Part shown: positions 16,855-28,212 of the stretch, piece by piece
How positions within the stretch are numbered: the stretch's first letter is position 1
Layout of the letters: each line of letters starts with the position of its first letter
Assembly (NCBI RefSeq): GCF_008000815.1
Contig: NZ_CP042806.1
Coordinates: forward strand, 4,154,001-4,218,000
Direction: 5' to 3'
From: Terriglobus albidus
GTDB taxonomy: Bacteria; Acidobacteriota; Terriglobia; Terriglobales; Acidobacteriaceae
DNA length: 64,000 bases
Made by a program: the position numbers and the translations under genes
Notes under the pieces: generated by a model
Told to the model about the DNA's origin: nothing
Seen by the model: only the letters and a program-made list of their open reading frames with translations
The model's database searches: none

Positions 16855-18402
16855 TCAGGCTTGGCTACGCACAAAAGGAATAAAGATGGAACAGGTTGTT
16901 CCATGATGAGCCGGCCGCATGCTGCTGCGTATATTCAGATCACCATGGTGCTTTGCCAGGAGCTCTGAAACGACCCACATGCCAAGGCCGGTGCCTGTCT
17001 CTTCTTTCGTGGTGAAAAACGGCTCAAGCATATGCCGATAGACTGCAGCCGGCATACCGCAACCTGAGTCCGCAATCGTAATGCGAACTCCGCGAAGCGT
17101 CCGTTCCTTCCAATGACAAGATGGACGTACTCTGGCGCGAAGTCGTCCTCCTTGCGGCATTGCTTCAATAGAGTTGTTGATGAGATTCGTAAATACCTGT
17201 TGTAACTCACCAGGAGAACCAAGAACCTCCGCGTTCCCCTCAGTCTCAGTATCGAACGCGATCTTAGCGAGATGCAGCTTTGGGGAAAGCAAACGCATCG
17301 TTGCGCTGACAAGTTCCGCCGGCTTTACTGCAATAAACTTTGAAGTGCTCCGCGACATCTGAAGCGTCTGCCGCGTAATCTCCACAACCCGTTCGAGCTG
17401 TTGTCCGGTCTCTTCAACATATTGAGTCTGTTCCTGGCTGAGCCCGCTGTCTTTCAGCAAAAACAACAATCCCATAGCGGCGTTCAGCGGATTGTTAATC
17501 TCATGAGCGATCGCGGCAGACAAACGGCCGGCAACAGCGAGTTTTTCGGTTCTCAAAAGAGCTTGATCGGTCAGCCTTCGTCTAGTTACATCTCCGCAGT
17601 ATCCTGTGATTCCACGCACCTCTCCGGCGTCATCAAGCTGTGTGACTCCCTGACAAGCAATCCATCGGATAGTGCCGTCTGGAAGAACGACTCTGTATTC
17701 GGTATAGCAGGAGTCTTTCCGCTGGACGGCAAGCTCGAGTTCCCGTTCGGCCTGGTCCACATCGTCAGGATGAACACTACGCCGCCAGAGTTCATTACCG
17801 GCTTGCAGCGATGGATCGATACCATGTAGACGATAGAAGCCAGTCGACCATATCTCATGATTGGACTGGATATCCCATTCCCACACACCGGCATTCGCAC
17901 CATCGAGCGCCATCTCGATGCGAACCTGATTCTCTCGGGCTAACTCGCTGGCGCGGGCGTGCTCCTGCGCAAGATAGCTTTCCGTCCGCGAGAGTGTCAG
18001 TTCATGTTCCAGTTTTACCGTCTTCGCTTCTTCACGCTCCCGCGCTGCAATACGCGTGAGGCTACCTACGAAGATTGACCCAACGATAAAGACGGACTCG
18101 CGGAAGAACCATCCACTGGAGTCAGGGGCCAGATTGATGTGATGCGTCGCAAAGATGAAATACTCAATCGCACATCCTGAGACGACAGCACAGGCTATCG
18201 CACCTGATAGACCAAGCACCCAGGCACTCAGAATCACTGCCGGATATGACAGCAGGTAAGGGGATCGATGGTTGGGAGCCATGATCAGACTCAGGCCAAA
18301 TGGAATACATGCAACCAGAGCTCCGAGAGCCACTTCAGTCCAAAAAGATAACCGGAGGGGGAGGTTGCCAAGCGCGTTGAAGACCCTATGCAGCACCATC
18401 AA
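16855..18402 (-). CDS. PAS-domain sensor histidine kinase with DUF4118-like membrane input
   Basis: 515 aa. Three or four hydrophobic helices (residues 15-120), including SPYLLSYPAVILSAWVLG, resemble the KdpD-type DUF4118 sensor segment. A coiled-coil linker and a PAS_3 fold follow (GVWEWDIQSNHEIWSTGFYRLHGI ... VHPDDVDQ). The HisKA helix has phospho-acceptor SAAIAHEINNPL, and the HATPase has NLINNSIEAM, DSGCGM and TGTGLGMWV. No receiver or cognate regulator is adjacent, so it is an orphan kinase. A dispersed repeat lies in its 3' flank. Start is ATG 18402 or the next codon, ATG 18399. Confidence 0.92.
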   Translation of the reverse strand: MMVLHRVFNALGNLPLRLSFWTEVALGALVACIPFGLSLIMAPNHRSPYLLSYPAVILSAWVLGLSGAIACAVVSGCAIEYFIFATHHINLAPDSSGWFFRESVFIVGSIFVGSLTRIAAREREEAKTVKLEHELTLSRTESYLAQEHARASELARENQVRIEMALDGANAGVWEWDIQSNHEIWSTGFYRLHGIDPSLQAGNELWRRSVHPDDVDQAERELELAVQRKDSCYTEYRVVLPDGTIRWIACQGVTQLDDAGEVRGITGYCGDVTRRRLTDQALLRTEKLAVAGRLSAAIAHEINNPLNAAMGLLFLLKDSGLSQEQTQYVEETGQQLERVVEITRQTLQMSRSTSKFIAVKPAELVSATMRLLSPKLHLAKIAFDTETEGNAEVLGSPGELQQVFTNLINNSIEAMPQGGRLRARVRPSCHWKERTLRGVRITIADSGCGMPAAVYRHMLEPFFTTKEETGTGLGMWVVSELLAKHHGDLNIRSSMRPAHHGTTCSIFIPFVRSQA

Positions 18403-18488
18403 TCCTGTCTATGGCTCTTGAGTATACCCCGCGCCTGTTCGGAAATAGGCCGCCCTAATCTCGCGGCTCGCTATCAACGATGGCACCT

Positions 18489-21062
18489 CTAAGGAATCAC
18501 TCTCACGTTGTACGCCTTCGCTGGAGGCATCATGGCAGTGACTGCGCAGAGCTGAACCTTGACTGTATCGGGTGCAATCACTGCAGCAGACAGAAGGATC
18601 ATCGGCGGAGGAAGACTGCCATCTGTGGCGGAGACCGCGACCGGTTGCCCAGGAACAGCGCCCGGAACATTTGCATTTCCCGTGGCACACGCGCCCGCGG
18701 CGAGAGAAGCCCCTCCTATGGTCTGAGTAGCTCCTCTAAGTGCGGCCTGAAGGTTTGGCGCCGTAACAGGCTCTGAAAAAGAGATCCTGCCATTCGACTC
18801 CACTCTCATCACATCGCTATTGCGTGCTACATCGTGCAACGACCAGGATCTCCCGCCATCTCCCAATTGCATTGTCCAGCCCGAGTTATGTCCGCTATCG
18901 AGGAAAAAGCTATTGTTGCTAATAATGGTTCCCACAAACCTGGATGTTCCACTGAATGTCCACGAGGGCACGGTCGGACTTCCAAATGCCGAAGGAGATG
19001 CTGTGATCGTGCCGTCACCTTTGTAGCCGCGTAACCATGCGACTTGGTAGTCCGGCTCGTTCGGGCTTCCCTGAGGATATTCAATGGAATGTCCTGCATA
19101 AAGAATGGTCCTCGGTGCAACCGCTGAATCGAGCATCTTCCCGATCGGCCCTTTCCATAAAAGAAAATCAGGCAGCGGCTGCCATCCGCCAAGTCCGGCG
19201 TAGTGGTTTGCAGGTACGGCGTTTGCTAAACAGATCACACAGCCCGATGCCGTTCCGCGCACGGAAGCGGTCAAAATGGCTCCGCTACCGGTGGACCCGT
19301 TGCCAGGTGTCAGTTGCGTCTGGTCGATGTGAAACACGGACCCGTTGTAAGACTCTGAATGCCCAACCTTGGCAAGGTGCCCGGGTTGCCAGGGAATTCT
19401 ATTCTGCTCAACCTGTATATATCCACTTGCTCCGTTGCCAGGTGCATCGGGGTTACTCGTAGAGGTGATCTCGGCCCCGTAGTAGAGCACGTAAGCATTT
19501 GCGCCCACGATATTCAAAACCGCGGAATTGCAGGTACCCGCCGATTTCGTCGCGCTTTGATAAGTGAGACTTAAAGAATCTGCCGAAGCAATTGGATTGC
19601 CGACCACCTCATTGAATGATGCATCCTGACATCCACTGACGCTCACATGAGGATTATGTGCAAAGTTGCGGAGTTCCATTCCGCCGTCTCTTCCAGTCAC
19701 AACCACAGTGCCATCTGGTGCACGTTTCAATGCAACCCCTCGCTCCTGTACCGGAAGCACGAGAGCAGATTCAGCTGCACTGCCCTTCACATCAAACGGA
19801 GGGTGAACCTGAGCGCGACTTCCATGGCTGTAAAACGCCCAGGCAAGGTGGCCCTCATCCACGGGCACAGCAAAGTACCCCGCCGGCCAGCCGGTCTGCT
19901 GTTCTTCGGCAACAGGGCTTAGTTGTCCGCATGCCGGAGCTTTATAGATAAAGTGAGGCGATCCCTTACCTTCCGGCTTACGTAGTGACAATGTAATTGT
20001 CTGTGTTTCGCCTGCACGAGGCGTTGCTGACACTACAGTCGAGTTCTCTGGAAATCCGTTGCCCATGAAACACACGGCGTCGCCAGCCTGAAAGCCGGCG
20101 CCACGCACAATAGTCACGGTAAGATTTCCTGTCGGCTTCGCGACGTTTGCTGCACCTGACGTCGGAATCTCCTGCGCTGCGGAAATATATCCCCAGGTGG
20201 AAACAGGAGTAAGGTTCGCAGGCTGCACGGTCAGCAAGGCGGGAGCGTTGTCTGACTCCATCGTTGCCGACATCAGTTTCCCCTGCGCAATAGGGGCGCT
20301 GCTGTCGATCAGATATTCGCCCTGGCCATAGCAATAGCGATTCCCCTGACTTGCCGGGTTATAACAAACGCCATTCTTTGCATCGAAATCGGGAAATACC
20401 GTCTGGCCAGTAATAGTTCCCCGCATAAACTTTCCCGAAAAGTATTGGCTGTATTGACCACCGATTGAACTCCAATGAGCACATCCTTCATCGGATCCGG
20501 CTGTTGTTCCTCCCGCGCAAAAAGGGTATCCATAGACCATGGAGCTATCGCCAACTCCGCTATGCATATGTTCCATCGTCACAGCCTGCGAGATGCCCGC
20601 AAAGGAGGTAAAGTTCGTCAGGTGCAATAGACCGGTGCTCATCCACCCGCCAAGATTTCCGAGGCTCATACCCGTCTGATCACCAAGGTTGAACAGCGCA
20701 TTACAGTAATATTTACCGACTCCGGTGTCAGTCGTCGCATCCTGCACGCAACGCCGCATCTCACCATAACCGACGTTTTGCCCAACGGCGAATATCCCAG
20801 GAACGCTATACGGGACATCGTGCATCTCGTGCGCCTCGGTTCCCTGACCGCGAGCCACAACATGAGTCTGCTGGAAGCGGCGGATATTGGCCGCACTGAT
20901 CGCGCTACCCGCATCCACCTGCACGGTCTGTCCATTACCCGTCAGGCTGGCCGACGGCTGCGCGGCCTGTACTCGCTGGGCATCCTGTTGAGGCTGCTGC
21001 CCCTCTAAGGCAGGAAGCAATAGTAAAAGCATTGCAACAAGTAGACGAATACTCAGGTTCAC
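18489..21062 (-). CDS. Large secreted protein of unknown function
   Basis: 857 aa with a clear signal peptide (MNLSIRLLVAMLLLLLPALEGQQ). I do not recognise a catalytic family. The mature part is rich in Gly, Ser, Asn and Thr and has scattered cysteines, some closely spaced (CVICLANAV). It resembles surface or tail-fibre-like beta-rich proteins, with a C-terminal section of the kind seen in acidobacterial secreted proteins (GATQTIGGASLAAGACATG). There is no transmembrane anchor or autotransporter barrel. It stands alone between the histidine kinase and gnd. A structural or host/substrate-contact role is a guess only. Confidence 0.75.
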   Translation of the reverse strand: MNLSIRLLVAMLLLLLPALEGQQPQQDAQRVQAAQPSASLTGNGQTVQVDAGSAISAANIRRFQQTHVVARGQGTEAHEMHDVPYSVPGIFAVGQNVGYGEMRRCVQDATTDTGVGKYYCNALFNLGDQTGMSLGNLGGWMSTGLLHLTNFTSFAGISQAVTMEHMHSGVGDSSMVYGYPFCAGGTTAGSDEGCAHWSSIGGQYSQYFSGKFMRGTITGQTVFPDFDAKNGVCYNPASQGNRYCYGQGEYLIDSSAPIAQGKLMSATMESDNAPALLTVQPANLTPVSTWGYISAAQEIPTSGAANVAKPTGNLTVTIVRGAGFQAGDAVCFMGNGFPENSTVVSATPRAGETQTITLSLRKPEGKGSPHFIYKAPACGQLSPVAEEQQTGWPAGYFAVPVDEGHLAWAFYSHGSRAQVHPPFDVKGSAAESALVLPVQERGVALKRAPDGTVVVTGRDGGMELRNFAHNPHVSVSGCQDASFNEVVGNPIASADSLSLTYQSATKSAGTCNSAVLNIVGANAYVLYYGAEITSTSNPDAPGNGASGYIQVEQNRIPWQPGHLAKVGHSESYNGSVFHIDQTQLTPGNGSTGSGAILTASVRGTASGCVICLANAVPANHYAGLGGWQPLPDFLLWKGPIGKMLDSAVAPRTILYAGHSIEYPQGSPNEPDYQVAWLRGYKGDGTITASPSAFGSPTVPSWTFSGTSRFVGTIISNNSFFLDSGHNSGWTMQLGDGGRSWSLHDVARNSDVMRVESNGRISFSEPVTAPNLQAALRGATQTIGGASLAAGACATGNANVPGAVPGQPVAVSATDGSLPPPMILLSAAVIAPDTVKVQLCAVTAMMPPAKAYNVRVIP

Positions 21063-21280
21063 TGGGGATGCTCCTCTAAGGGGTTCTTTGACTGAGACGC
21101 TAATCGCACCAGTGGGTTGTGGCTATTTCTGATAAAAAAAGCGCTTCGCAATCGATAACGCAATGTCTGAACATCCTTCTTTCATACACTTTTCGGCCAG
21201 AAATAGCGCCTTTCGACTATGCTTGTATGCAATAACCATCCCCCGCACACAGAAGCGATCTGAAAGGGTTTTAGAAGAAA

Positions 21281-22741
<1,461 letters not shown>

Positions 22742-22754
22742 TCTTCAGGTACGT

Positions 22755-22795
22755 AAAGATAAAGGGCGAGGCCAGCGGCCTCGCCCTTTATCTTT
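22755..22795 (+). terminator. Intrinsic terminator of gnd
   Basis: A 19-bp perfect stem (AAAGATAAAGGGCGAGGCC with its complement) and a 3-nt loop, starting 13 bp after the gnd stop and ending in ATCTTT. The stem is symmetrical in A/T at both ends, so it may work in both directions. Confidence 0.8.
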
Positions 22796-22827
22796 CGTGA
22801 ACAGACAGAGCTTGAAGAGATTTGCCG

Positions 22828-22915
22828 TCCGAAGCATTGAAAAAGCAGGTCCTTCACTTCACCACCCCAACCAGCGAAGCTGGCTGAGGACCCCGTTCGT
22901 TCAGGAGGACAACAT
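22828..22915. repeat. Second dispersed repeat family, long copy
   Basis: Starts TCCGAAGCATTGAAAAAGCA and continues GGTCCTTCACTTC, ending CGTTCAGGAGGACAACAT. It matches 16785-16834 at both ends but has a ~38-bp internal insertion containing a CCAGC-GAA-GCTGG hairpin. It lies 26 bp 3' of the stop of the minus-strand beta-barrel gene, the same position relative to its neighbour as the other copy. Confidence 0.7.
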
Positions 22916-22941
22916 TTACGACAGGAATTAGATTCTGGAGA

Positions 22942-24702
22942 CTAGAAGGTAAACGCGAGCCCGGCTTGAAGCATGCGCGGCGACTGCGCCAGATAAAGGG
23001 TTCTGCCGTCGGAGGAGAGGTACGGCTGATAGCCCTGCTCCAGCAGGTTAGTGACGTCGAGGAACGCCTCCATATTCTCGAGCCGGAGGCGGCGAATGCG
23101 AAGCGGCTGCCGTACAGACAAGCTCAGGTAGGGCTGACGGCTCATGGCCGAGAAGAGGTTCACAGGGGTGACCGTCTGCTCATTCTGCCAGCGATAGCTT
23201 GTGCGAAGTTGTGTCCCCGAAGCTGGCAGGAGTGCCTTAACTCCCACTGCGGCCGATTTCGTGCGGCCCGCACGGAACCTGGTGGCCGTCGGAGACGCCG
23301 TTTGGGGAGCGTTGACTACCGACAAGGCATCGCCGGTGTTCAGTTCGACTGTCGTCCAGACGTTCTGCCCGAGCTGTTCGCTGGCAAAAACACTCCAACC
23401 GACGGAGGTATACGCATCTCCCATCATTCGGGAGGTTCCGGTCGTTGCATCCGCCAGCATGGTTCCATGCGCCAACTGGGAACCGGTAACAGGCCCGGTA
23501 CCGGCCACCATGGGCCGATCGATCGAATCCCGGTAGTATGCCGTACGGATACTTCCCTTACCGTTCCGGAGCGTCGCGGCAAATTGCTGGTGGGTACCAC
23601 GCTCCTGTAGCATGCGGTCTCCCTGTAGCACGGCGACCGGAAGAGGAGCATCGGCTGCATCAATATCGTCCGCGCTCTGCGTCTCGCGAGAGCGAGCCAT
23701 GCGATAACTCAGCACCAGCATATCGCTGGGACGCATCGCCAGCTTTACGAATGGACGGGCCTCAACAGAGGCTGCCCCCATACGCACAGCGCGCAGAGAG
23801 CTACCGACTTCCAGGGAAAGCATGTCGCCGAAGTTCATCACTTCAGCGGAGTCAATCGTATATGCCTGGTATCCGCTCGCGCCCCCTTGTCCCATCATTT
23901 CGGGGTGGTCCTGGAATGAGACACGGGTGCGGGTATAGCCGAACATGCCGGCCGGCTGCTGATAGACCACAGACCCTTCCGTGGCCGCACCCATCGCATA
24001 GGGTCCACTCACAACGCTGCTGCCGGCTCGGACAAGAGTGCCGTGCCCGTCGCTGCTGGCAGTGCCGTAGGTGACGGCATTCTTAACTCCGCCGCCGCCA
24101 AAACCGTCTCCGCTGGCCGCTTCAACCCGCGTATGGCTGACGCGCCGCGGTGTCTCCGGTCCAGGAGAGATCAACACCACGTCCTGATCGCCTGCCAGGC
24201 GCAGGATCGGTCTGTTTGCTGCCGTACGCAGTGACCAGGTCCACTCATCGGCCGGCTCGTCCGGCTGGCGACGCTCAGCAGGGAGCCAGCGGCTCTCCTC
24301 GAAGAGGGTCGTCAGCGTCAGGTTAACGATGGCCTGAGCACCGGCGCGAAGACGAAGATCGCCTCGCATCGACGGCAGAAACAGAGCCGCACTTGCGCGT
24401 ACCTGATATTTTCCAGGAGTGAGATTCCGGATAACGTAGTGACCCTTCAGGTCTGTCACTGCCATTCCGGCAGGAGTGGCGTCCGGCAGAAGTGCCTGTA
24501 CGAGGGCGCCCATCTGGGGAATCCCCTGGGCATCACGCACGATACCTGACACATCAGCCCCTTTGGGCTGCGCGACGGCAACGCCAATCGCCACTGGCAT
24601 CAATACCAGAAGCAACGATACGGATTGGAGTCGGACTCGCTTCACTGCGCTTGCACACGAAACACTGCGCCAGCCAATTCCAGAAAATCCGCGGCCCTGC
24701 AT
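22942..24702 (-). CDS. Carboxypeptidase-regulatory-like / TonB-receptor-type outer-membrane protein
   Basis: About 586 aa. A signal peptide (SLLLVLMPVAIGVAVAQ) precedes a transthyretin-like carboxypeptidase regulatory domain (GADVSGIVRDAQGIPQMGALVQA ... GHYVIRNLTPGKYQVRA). The rest is rich in alternating strands and ends in AQSPRMLQAGLAFTF, with the terminal aromatic typical of outer-membrane beta-barrels. A standard plug domain and TonB box are not apparent and the protein is shorter than most acidobacterial TonB-dependent oar-like receptors. I chose ATG 24702; the open frame reaches 24789. It follows the GWxTD gene by 89 bp, probably in one operon. Confidence 0.75.
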   Translation of the reverse strand: MQGRGFSGIGWRSVSCASAVKRVRLQSVSLLLVLMPVAIGVAVAQPKGADVSGIVRDAQGIPQMGALVQALLPDATPAGMAVTDLKGHYVIRNLTPGKYQVRASAALFLPSMRGDLRLRAGAQAIVNLTLTTLFEESRWLPAERRQPDEPADEWTWSLRTAANRPILRLAGDQDVVLISPGPETPRRVSHTRVEAASGDGFGGGGVKNAVTYGTASSDGHGTLVRAGSSVVSGPYAMGAATEGSVVYQQPAGMFGYTRTRVSFQDHPEMMGQGGASGYQAYTIDSAEVMNFGDMLSLEVGSSLRAVRMGAASVEARPFVKLAMRPSDMLVLSYRMARSRETQSADDIDAADAPLPVAVLQGDRMLQERGTHQQFAATLRNGKGSIRTAYYRDSIDRPMVAGTGPVTGSQLAHGTMLADATTGTSRMMGDAYTSVGWSVFASEQLGQNVWTTVELNTGDALSVVNAPQTASPTATRFRAGRTKSAAVGVKALLPASGTQLRTSYRWQNEQTVTPVNLFSAMSRQPYLSLSVRQPLRIRRLRLENMEAFLDVTNLLEQGYQPYLSSDGRTLYLAQSPRMLQAGLAFTF

Positions 24703-24791
24703 AACAGCCTGGACAGCGTTTTCAGGTTGCCTCTGCCGCTGGTGCTCCTTTGGCCCAGCTATGCAGCTTTCCGGCTTCCTGACCTGCAATC

Positions 24792-26525
24792 TTACTCCAC
24801 AACAAACGGTGCTGACTCAGCAATTTGCTGCTTTGAGACGCCGTCATCCACCTTGATGGTTACCTGGTACTTGCCAGGCTGCAAGCTGGCAAGCGGGACA
24901 CTTTTCTCCAACGTTACCTGGTCGGCATGCGGATTCAGCTTCGCTGTCTCCTCTGTCGCATCCAGAAGTGCTTTGTTATTTGATAGATCGGTGATCTGAT
25001 ACTCGATCTTGGCGCTGTTGACTTTGCTCTTTTCGTCGATGCCGAGGTTGTAGACCTGCATCCAGAAGTTCAGGCTCTGCTCGCGCTTGAAGGTAACCGG
25101 AACTCCGGAACCAGCCGAGACACGCGGGCGGATACGGGTATTCCCGATCACAAAGTTGCCGGTGCTGATCTCGTGGGTGCTGACCCGCTCCATCTTGTCG
25201 GCCAGAATCAGGCTGGAAGCCGCCAAACGGTCGTCATCGAACTTCGGCACGTTTACGCTGCGCTTCCAGGTGCCGATGTGGTCAGGATTATTGACATCCT
25301 TAATCGCGATGTCCACCTTATATAGTCCCGGCTTCAGCGGCAGAGACTTCCAGTACACCGAAACGTTGTCCTGCGTCTTCGGCAGGAGCTCGCTCGGGAC
25401 CTGGATGCTGACCGTATCTTCGAAGGTCTGCACCACCTTGTGGTTCAGGTTGGTTACGCGGCCAAGAATGTTGACCGTACCCGTCGAAACGCCATCCTTA
25501 TTAGAGAAGGTTACGTCGCGGTTCTTTACCTGAAGCGTCAGGGGAACAAGCACCGTCTCGTTCGTTACCTTCACGTAATCCGTACGGACATCGAAGAGGA
25601 ACGGCGGGCCATTCAGAATGGTCGACTTGGTCAGATACTGTTCCAGATCTTTGAACTTGATCTGCGGAGCCGCCATCAGCTTCGCATACGTATTCAGACG
25701 GTCGAACTGCTTGGACTGATTCATGGAGCTACGGGGTCCAAGACCGAGCTGCTCCATACCGCCCTGCGTAAAGCGGTCAGTCTTGCTTCCCTGCCCCCAC
25801 TGCTCGTAGAGCGTGAGACCGGCGCCGGGAACCATCTTCAGGGCGTCCTTTTCAGAACGGTCGATGGTCATGTGGTAGTCGCCGCACATGCAGGTGTCAA
25901 CAAATTCGATATCGATGTTGTCGCCGACACCTTCGAGATAGCGGTAGTGCCAGGTCTCAAACGGATAGGTTGAGGTGGAACCGCCGCCCTCGTCGATGGG
26001 GCGTTCATACTGTCCGCCCGAGGGGTGCGAATCGATGCTGTCCGGCTTGCCGTAAGCAATATAGATATGGCCGCGGTCAGTCTTCCAGCCGGGCTTACCG
26101 GCGGCGAAGTGTTCATTCGCGTAAGCGATGCGCTGGTAGTGCTCTTCGCGGTACTCGTTGTCGGGCGAATCCGGGTTCGGATTCCGGCGCTGCCAGAAGG
26201 CTTCGATAAATGCGTCGCGCTCCTCGTCGTTCGAGAGCTGCTTGAACGCCTGCAGTTCCTCGTCCGTGATGATCCAGACGACGTCCTGATCGAGCCACTT
26301 CTTGTATTCGCCCTTGATTTCTTTCTTGAGGTCCTTCTGCTGCTGAATGCGCTCGCGGTCAGAGAGACGACGCTTCAATGGGTCGGGATGCTCCACGACC
26401 TGCGGCTTGGCAGCAGGGCTATTGCTGTCACCGGACTGAGCGTCCTGTCCATAGGCGACTGCTCCTCCGACTGTCGCAGAAAAAACTAAACTCGCGCCGA
26501 GCAGAAGGAAACCACAGGTCTTCAT
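24792..26525 (-). CDS. GWxTD domain-containing secreted protein
   Basis: 577 aa with signal peptide MKTCGFLLLGASLVFSATVGG. The defining motif is PGWKTDRGHIYIAYGKPD near residue 145, preceded by the conserved FWQRRNPNPDSPDNEYREEHYQRI helix. The C-terminal third is beta-rich and resembles Ig-like modules (NFVIGNTRIRPRV; LQPGKYQVTIKVDD). The domain is common in Acidobacteriota and Bacteroidota and has no settled function. It is the first gene of a likely two-gene unit with the beta-barrel protein, suggesting a cell-envelope role. Confidence 0.9.
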   Translation of the reverse strand: MKTCGFLLLGASLVFSATVGGAVAYGQDAQSGDSNSPAAKPQVVEHPDPLKRRLSDRERIQQQKDLKKEIKGEYKKWLDQDVVWIITDEELQAFKQLSNDEERDAFIEAFWQRRNPNPDSPDNEYREEHYQRIAYANEHFAAGKPGWKTDRGHIYIAYGKPDSIDSHPSGGQYERPIDEGGGSTSTYPFETWHYRYLEGVGDNIDIEFVDTCMCGDYHMTIDRSEKDALKMVPGAGLTLYEQWGQGSKTDRFTQGGMEQLGLGPRSSMNQSKQFDRLNTYAKLMAAPQIKFKDLEQYLTKSTILNGPPFLFDVRTDYVKVTNETVLVPLTLQVKNRDVTFSNKDGVSTGTVNILGRVTNLNHKVVQTFEDTVSIQVPSELLPKTQDNVSVYWKSLPLKPGLYKVDIAIKDVNNPDHIGTWKRSVNVPKFDDDRLAASSLILADKMERVSTHEISTGNFVIGNTRIRPRVSAGSGVPVTFKREQSLNFWMQVYNLGIDEKSKVNSAKIEYQITDLSNNKALLDATEETAKLNPHADQVTLEKSVPLASLQPGKYQVTIKVDDGVSKQQIAESAPFVVE

Positions 26526-26745
26526 AACGATGACAACACTCCGAGAGTTGTACGCCTCATTTTAGTGCGGTTTTCGACCGAACTCAACCTGGAAGGAGTA
26601 CATAGGTTTGACGCCCCGCTGGTATGATGGTCACCATCCTTACCGGCAACGCGATTTGTGCATGGAGCTTTTTTAGAAACCATGAAACCAATCCGCATCC
26701 GGTTGCGTACTGAAGCTCTGCAGAGGTTCCCGCGAAAAATCGCCC

Positions 26746-28131
26746 ATGAGCACAAAAAAAATCGTTATCACCCTTGCTGTTGTCCTTATTCTTGCGATTG
26801 TCGTCGTCGCTTCCATTGCGAAAAGCCGTTCCGGTGTTACACCGGTAGCAACAGCGAAGGTCACCCGCCAGGAGCTTGTCTCCATCGTGAGCGGCACGGG
26901 CCAGATCAAACCGAAGACCTATGTCAATGTCGGCGCGACCGCCTTCGGCCGCATTACGCATCTCTACGTGAAAGAAGGCGATCACGTGAAGAAGGGCCAG
27001 ACGCTGGCGGCCATCGAGAGCGTTCAGCCCGAGTCGGCTGTGGCTGCCCAAACCGCGAACATTGCCGCGGCCAAAACCGATCTCAACTCCTCGCAGGCCG
27101 CAATTAAGACCGCTGAGGCCAACGTGATCCAGGCGAAAGCCGATCTGACTCAGAAACGTTTTGATTACAACCGTTATGAGCAGCTCTACCAGGAAAAACT
27201 CATCTCCAAGCAGGACTACGACGCCAAAAAGGCTGCCTACGAGGTCGCCGTTGCGACCGTGGCACAGCGCGAAGCCTCCCTGAACCAGTCGAAGGCCCAG
27301 GCAGACTCTTCCGCCAGCAAAATTCAGCAGGCGGTCGCCAACCAGCGCGCCAACTTCGACACGCTGGATAAGACCATCTCCCGTGCGCCCTTTGATGCCC
27401 TTGTCACCAATGTTCCGGTTCGTGAGGGCGAGACCATGGTTACCGGTATTCAGAACGCCCTTGGTTCCACGCTGATGACTCTGGCTGACATGTCGGTCAT
27501 CACCGCGGAGGTTAAGGTCGATGAGACCGACATCGTGAACGTCAAGATGGACCAGACCGTGAATGTGACGATCGATGCCCTGCCCGGCCGCAGCTTTAAA
27601 GGTCACGTTACCGAGGTGGGCGACCAGGCGCTGCTGCGCACCACCGGCATTGCCACATCGCAGTCGACCACCGGCACCGAAGAAGCCAAGGACTTCAAGG
27701 TGGTCGTCACCCTCGACGAAGGCTCCGACGATCTGAAGCCCGGTCTCTCCTGCACCGCCAAGATCACAACGGCGAAGGTGGAAAACGCCCTCAGCCTGCC
27801 GATCCAGGCCCTGGTACAGCGCGACCCGGCCATTGAGAACATCTACGCCGCCACAAAGAAGACCACCGAGGCGGCAACCAAAGCAGCAGGCATCAAAGCC
27901 AATCCGATCCAGGGGGTCTACCTTCTGGAGCCCAAGAACGGCAAGCCGGCTGTGCGCTTTGTTCCAGTCGCTACCGGAGTTACCGGCGCAACCGAGATTC
28001 AGGTACTCTCTGGCCTGAAGGAAGGGCAGGAGATTGTGATTGGGCGCTTCAAAGTACTGCGAACTCTTAAGTCAGGCATGACCGTAAAGCGAGACAATAC
28101 TCCAGAGACGGCCACTGAGAGCGCCTCGTAG
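26746..28131 (+). CDS. HlyD/MacA-type periplasmic adaptor (membrane fusion protein)
   Basis: 461 aa. It has an N-terminal membrane anchor (KIVITLAVVLILAIVVVASIA), a lipoyl/biotinyl-like half (GTGQIKPKTYVNVGATAFGRI ... VKEGDHVKKGQTLAAIES), a long alanine/lysine/glutamine-rich coiled-coil hairpin (about 110-215), the second lipoyl half and a beta-barrel domain. The family bridges an inner-membrane ABC or RND pump to an outer-membrane channel. It is followed 81 bp later by a MacB/LolD-type ATPase gene. No permease or TolC-like gene is adjacent. The 220-bp upstream gap contains no convincing promoter. Confidence 0.9.
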   Translation: MSTKKIVITLAVVLILAIVVVASIAKSRSGVTPVATAKVTRQELVSIVSGTGQIKPKTYVNVGATAFGRITHLYVKEGDHVKKGQTLAAIESVQPESAVAAQTANIAAAKTDLNSSQAAIKTAEANVIQAKADLTQKRFDYNRYEQLYQEKLISKQDYDAKKAAYEVAVATVAQREASLNQSKAQADSSASKIQQAVANQRANFDTLDKTISRAPFDALVTNVPVREGETMVTGIQNALGSTLMTLADMSVITAEVKVDETDIVNVKMDQTVNVTIDALPGRSFKGHVTEVGDQALLRTTGIATSQSTTGTEEAKDFKVVVTLDEGSDDLKPGLSCTAKITTAKVENALSLPIQALVQRDPAIENIYAATKKTTEAATKAAGIKANPIQGVYLLEPKNGKPAVRFVPVATGVTGATEIQVLSGLKEGQEIVIGRFKVLRTLKSGMTVKRDNTPETATESAS

Positions 28132-28212
28132 GTAACTCGTAGGTAAATTGGGGGGAACCATTCCCCTCTTGCCAGCGTACAACCACGCATACGACGATTG
28201 GAGAGTAACCAC

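Noticed and set aside
21063-21280. LacI-type operator-like GCGCTTCGCAATCGATAACG upstream of gnd
   Set aside because: Symmetry is weak and no LacI-family gene is nearby.
26584-27606. 340-codon open frame antisense to the adaptor gene
   Set aside because: Gly/Leu/His-rich composition typical of an opposite-strand shadow of the lysine/alanine-rich coiled coil.
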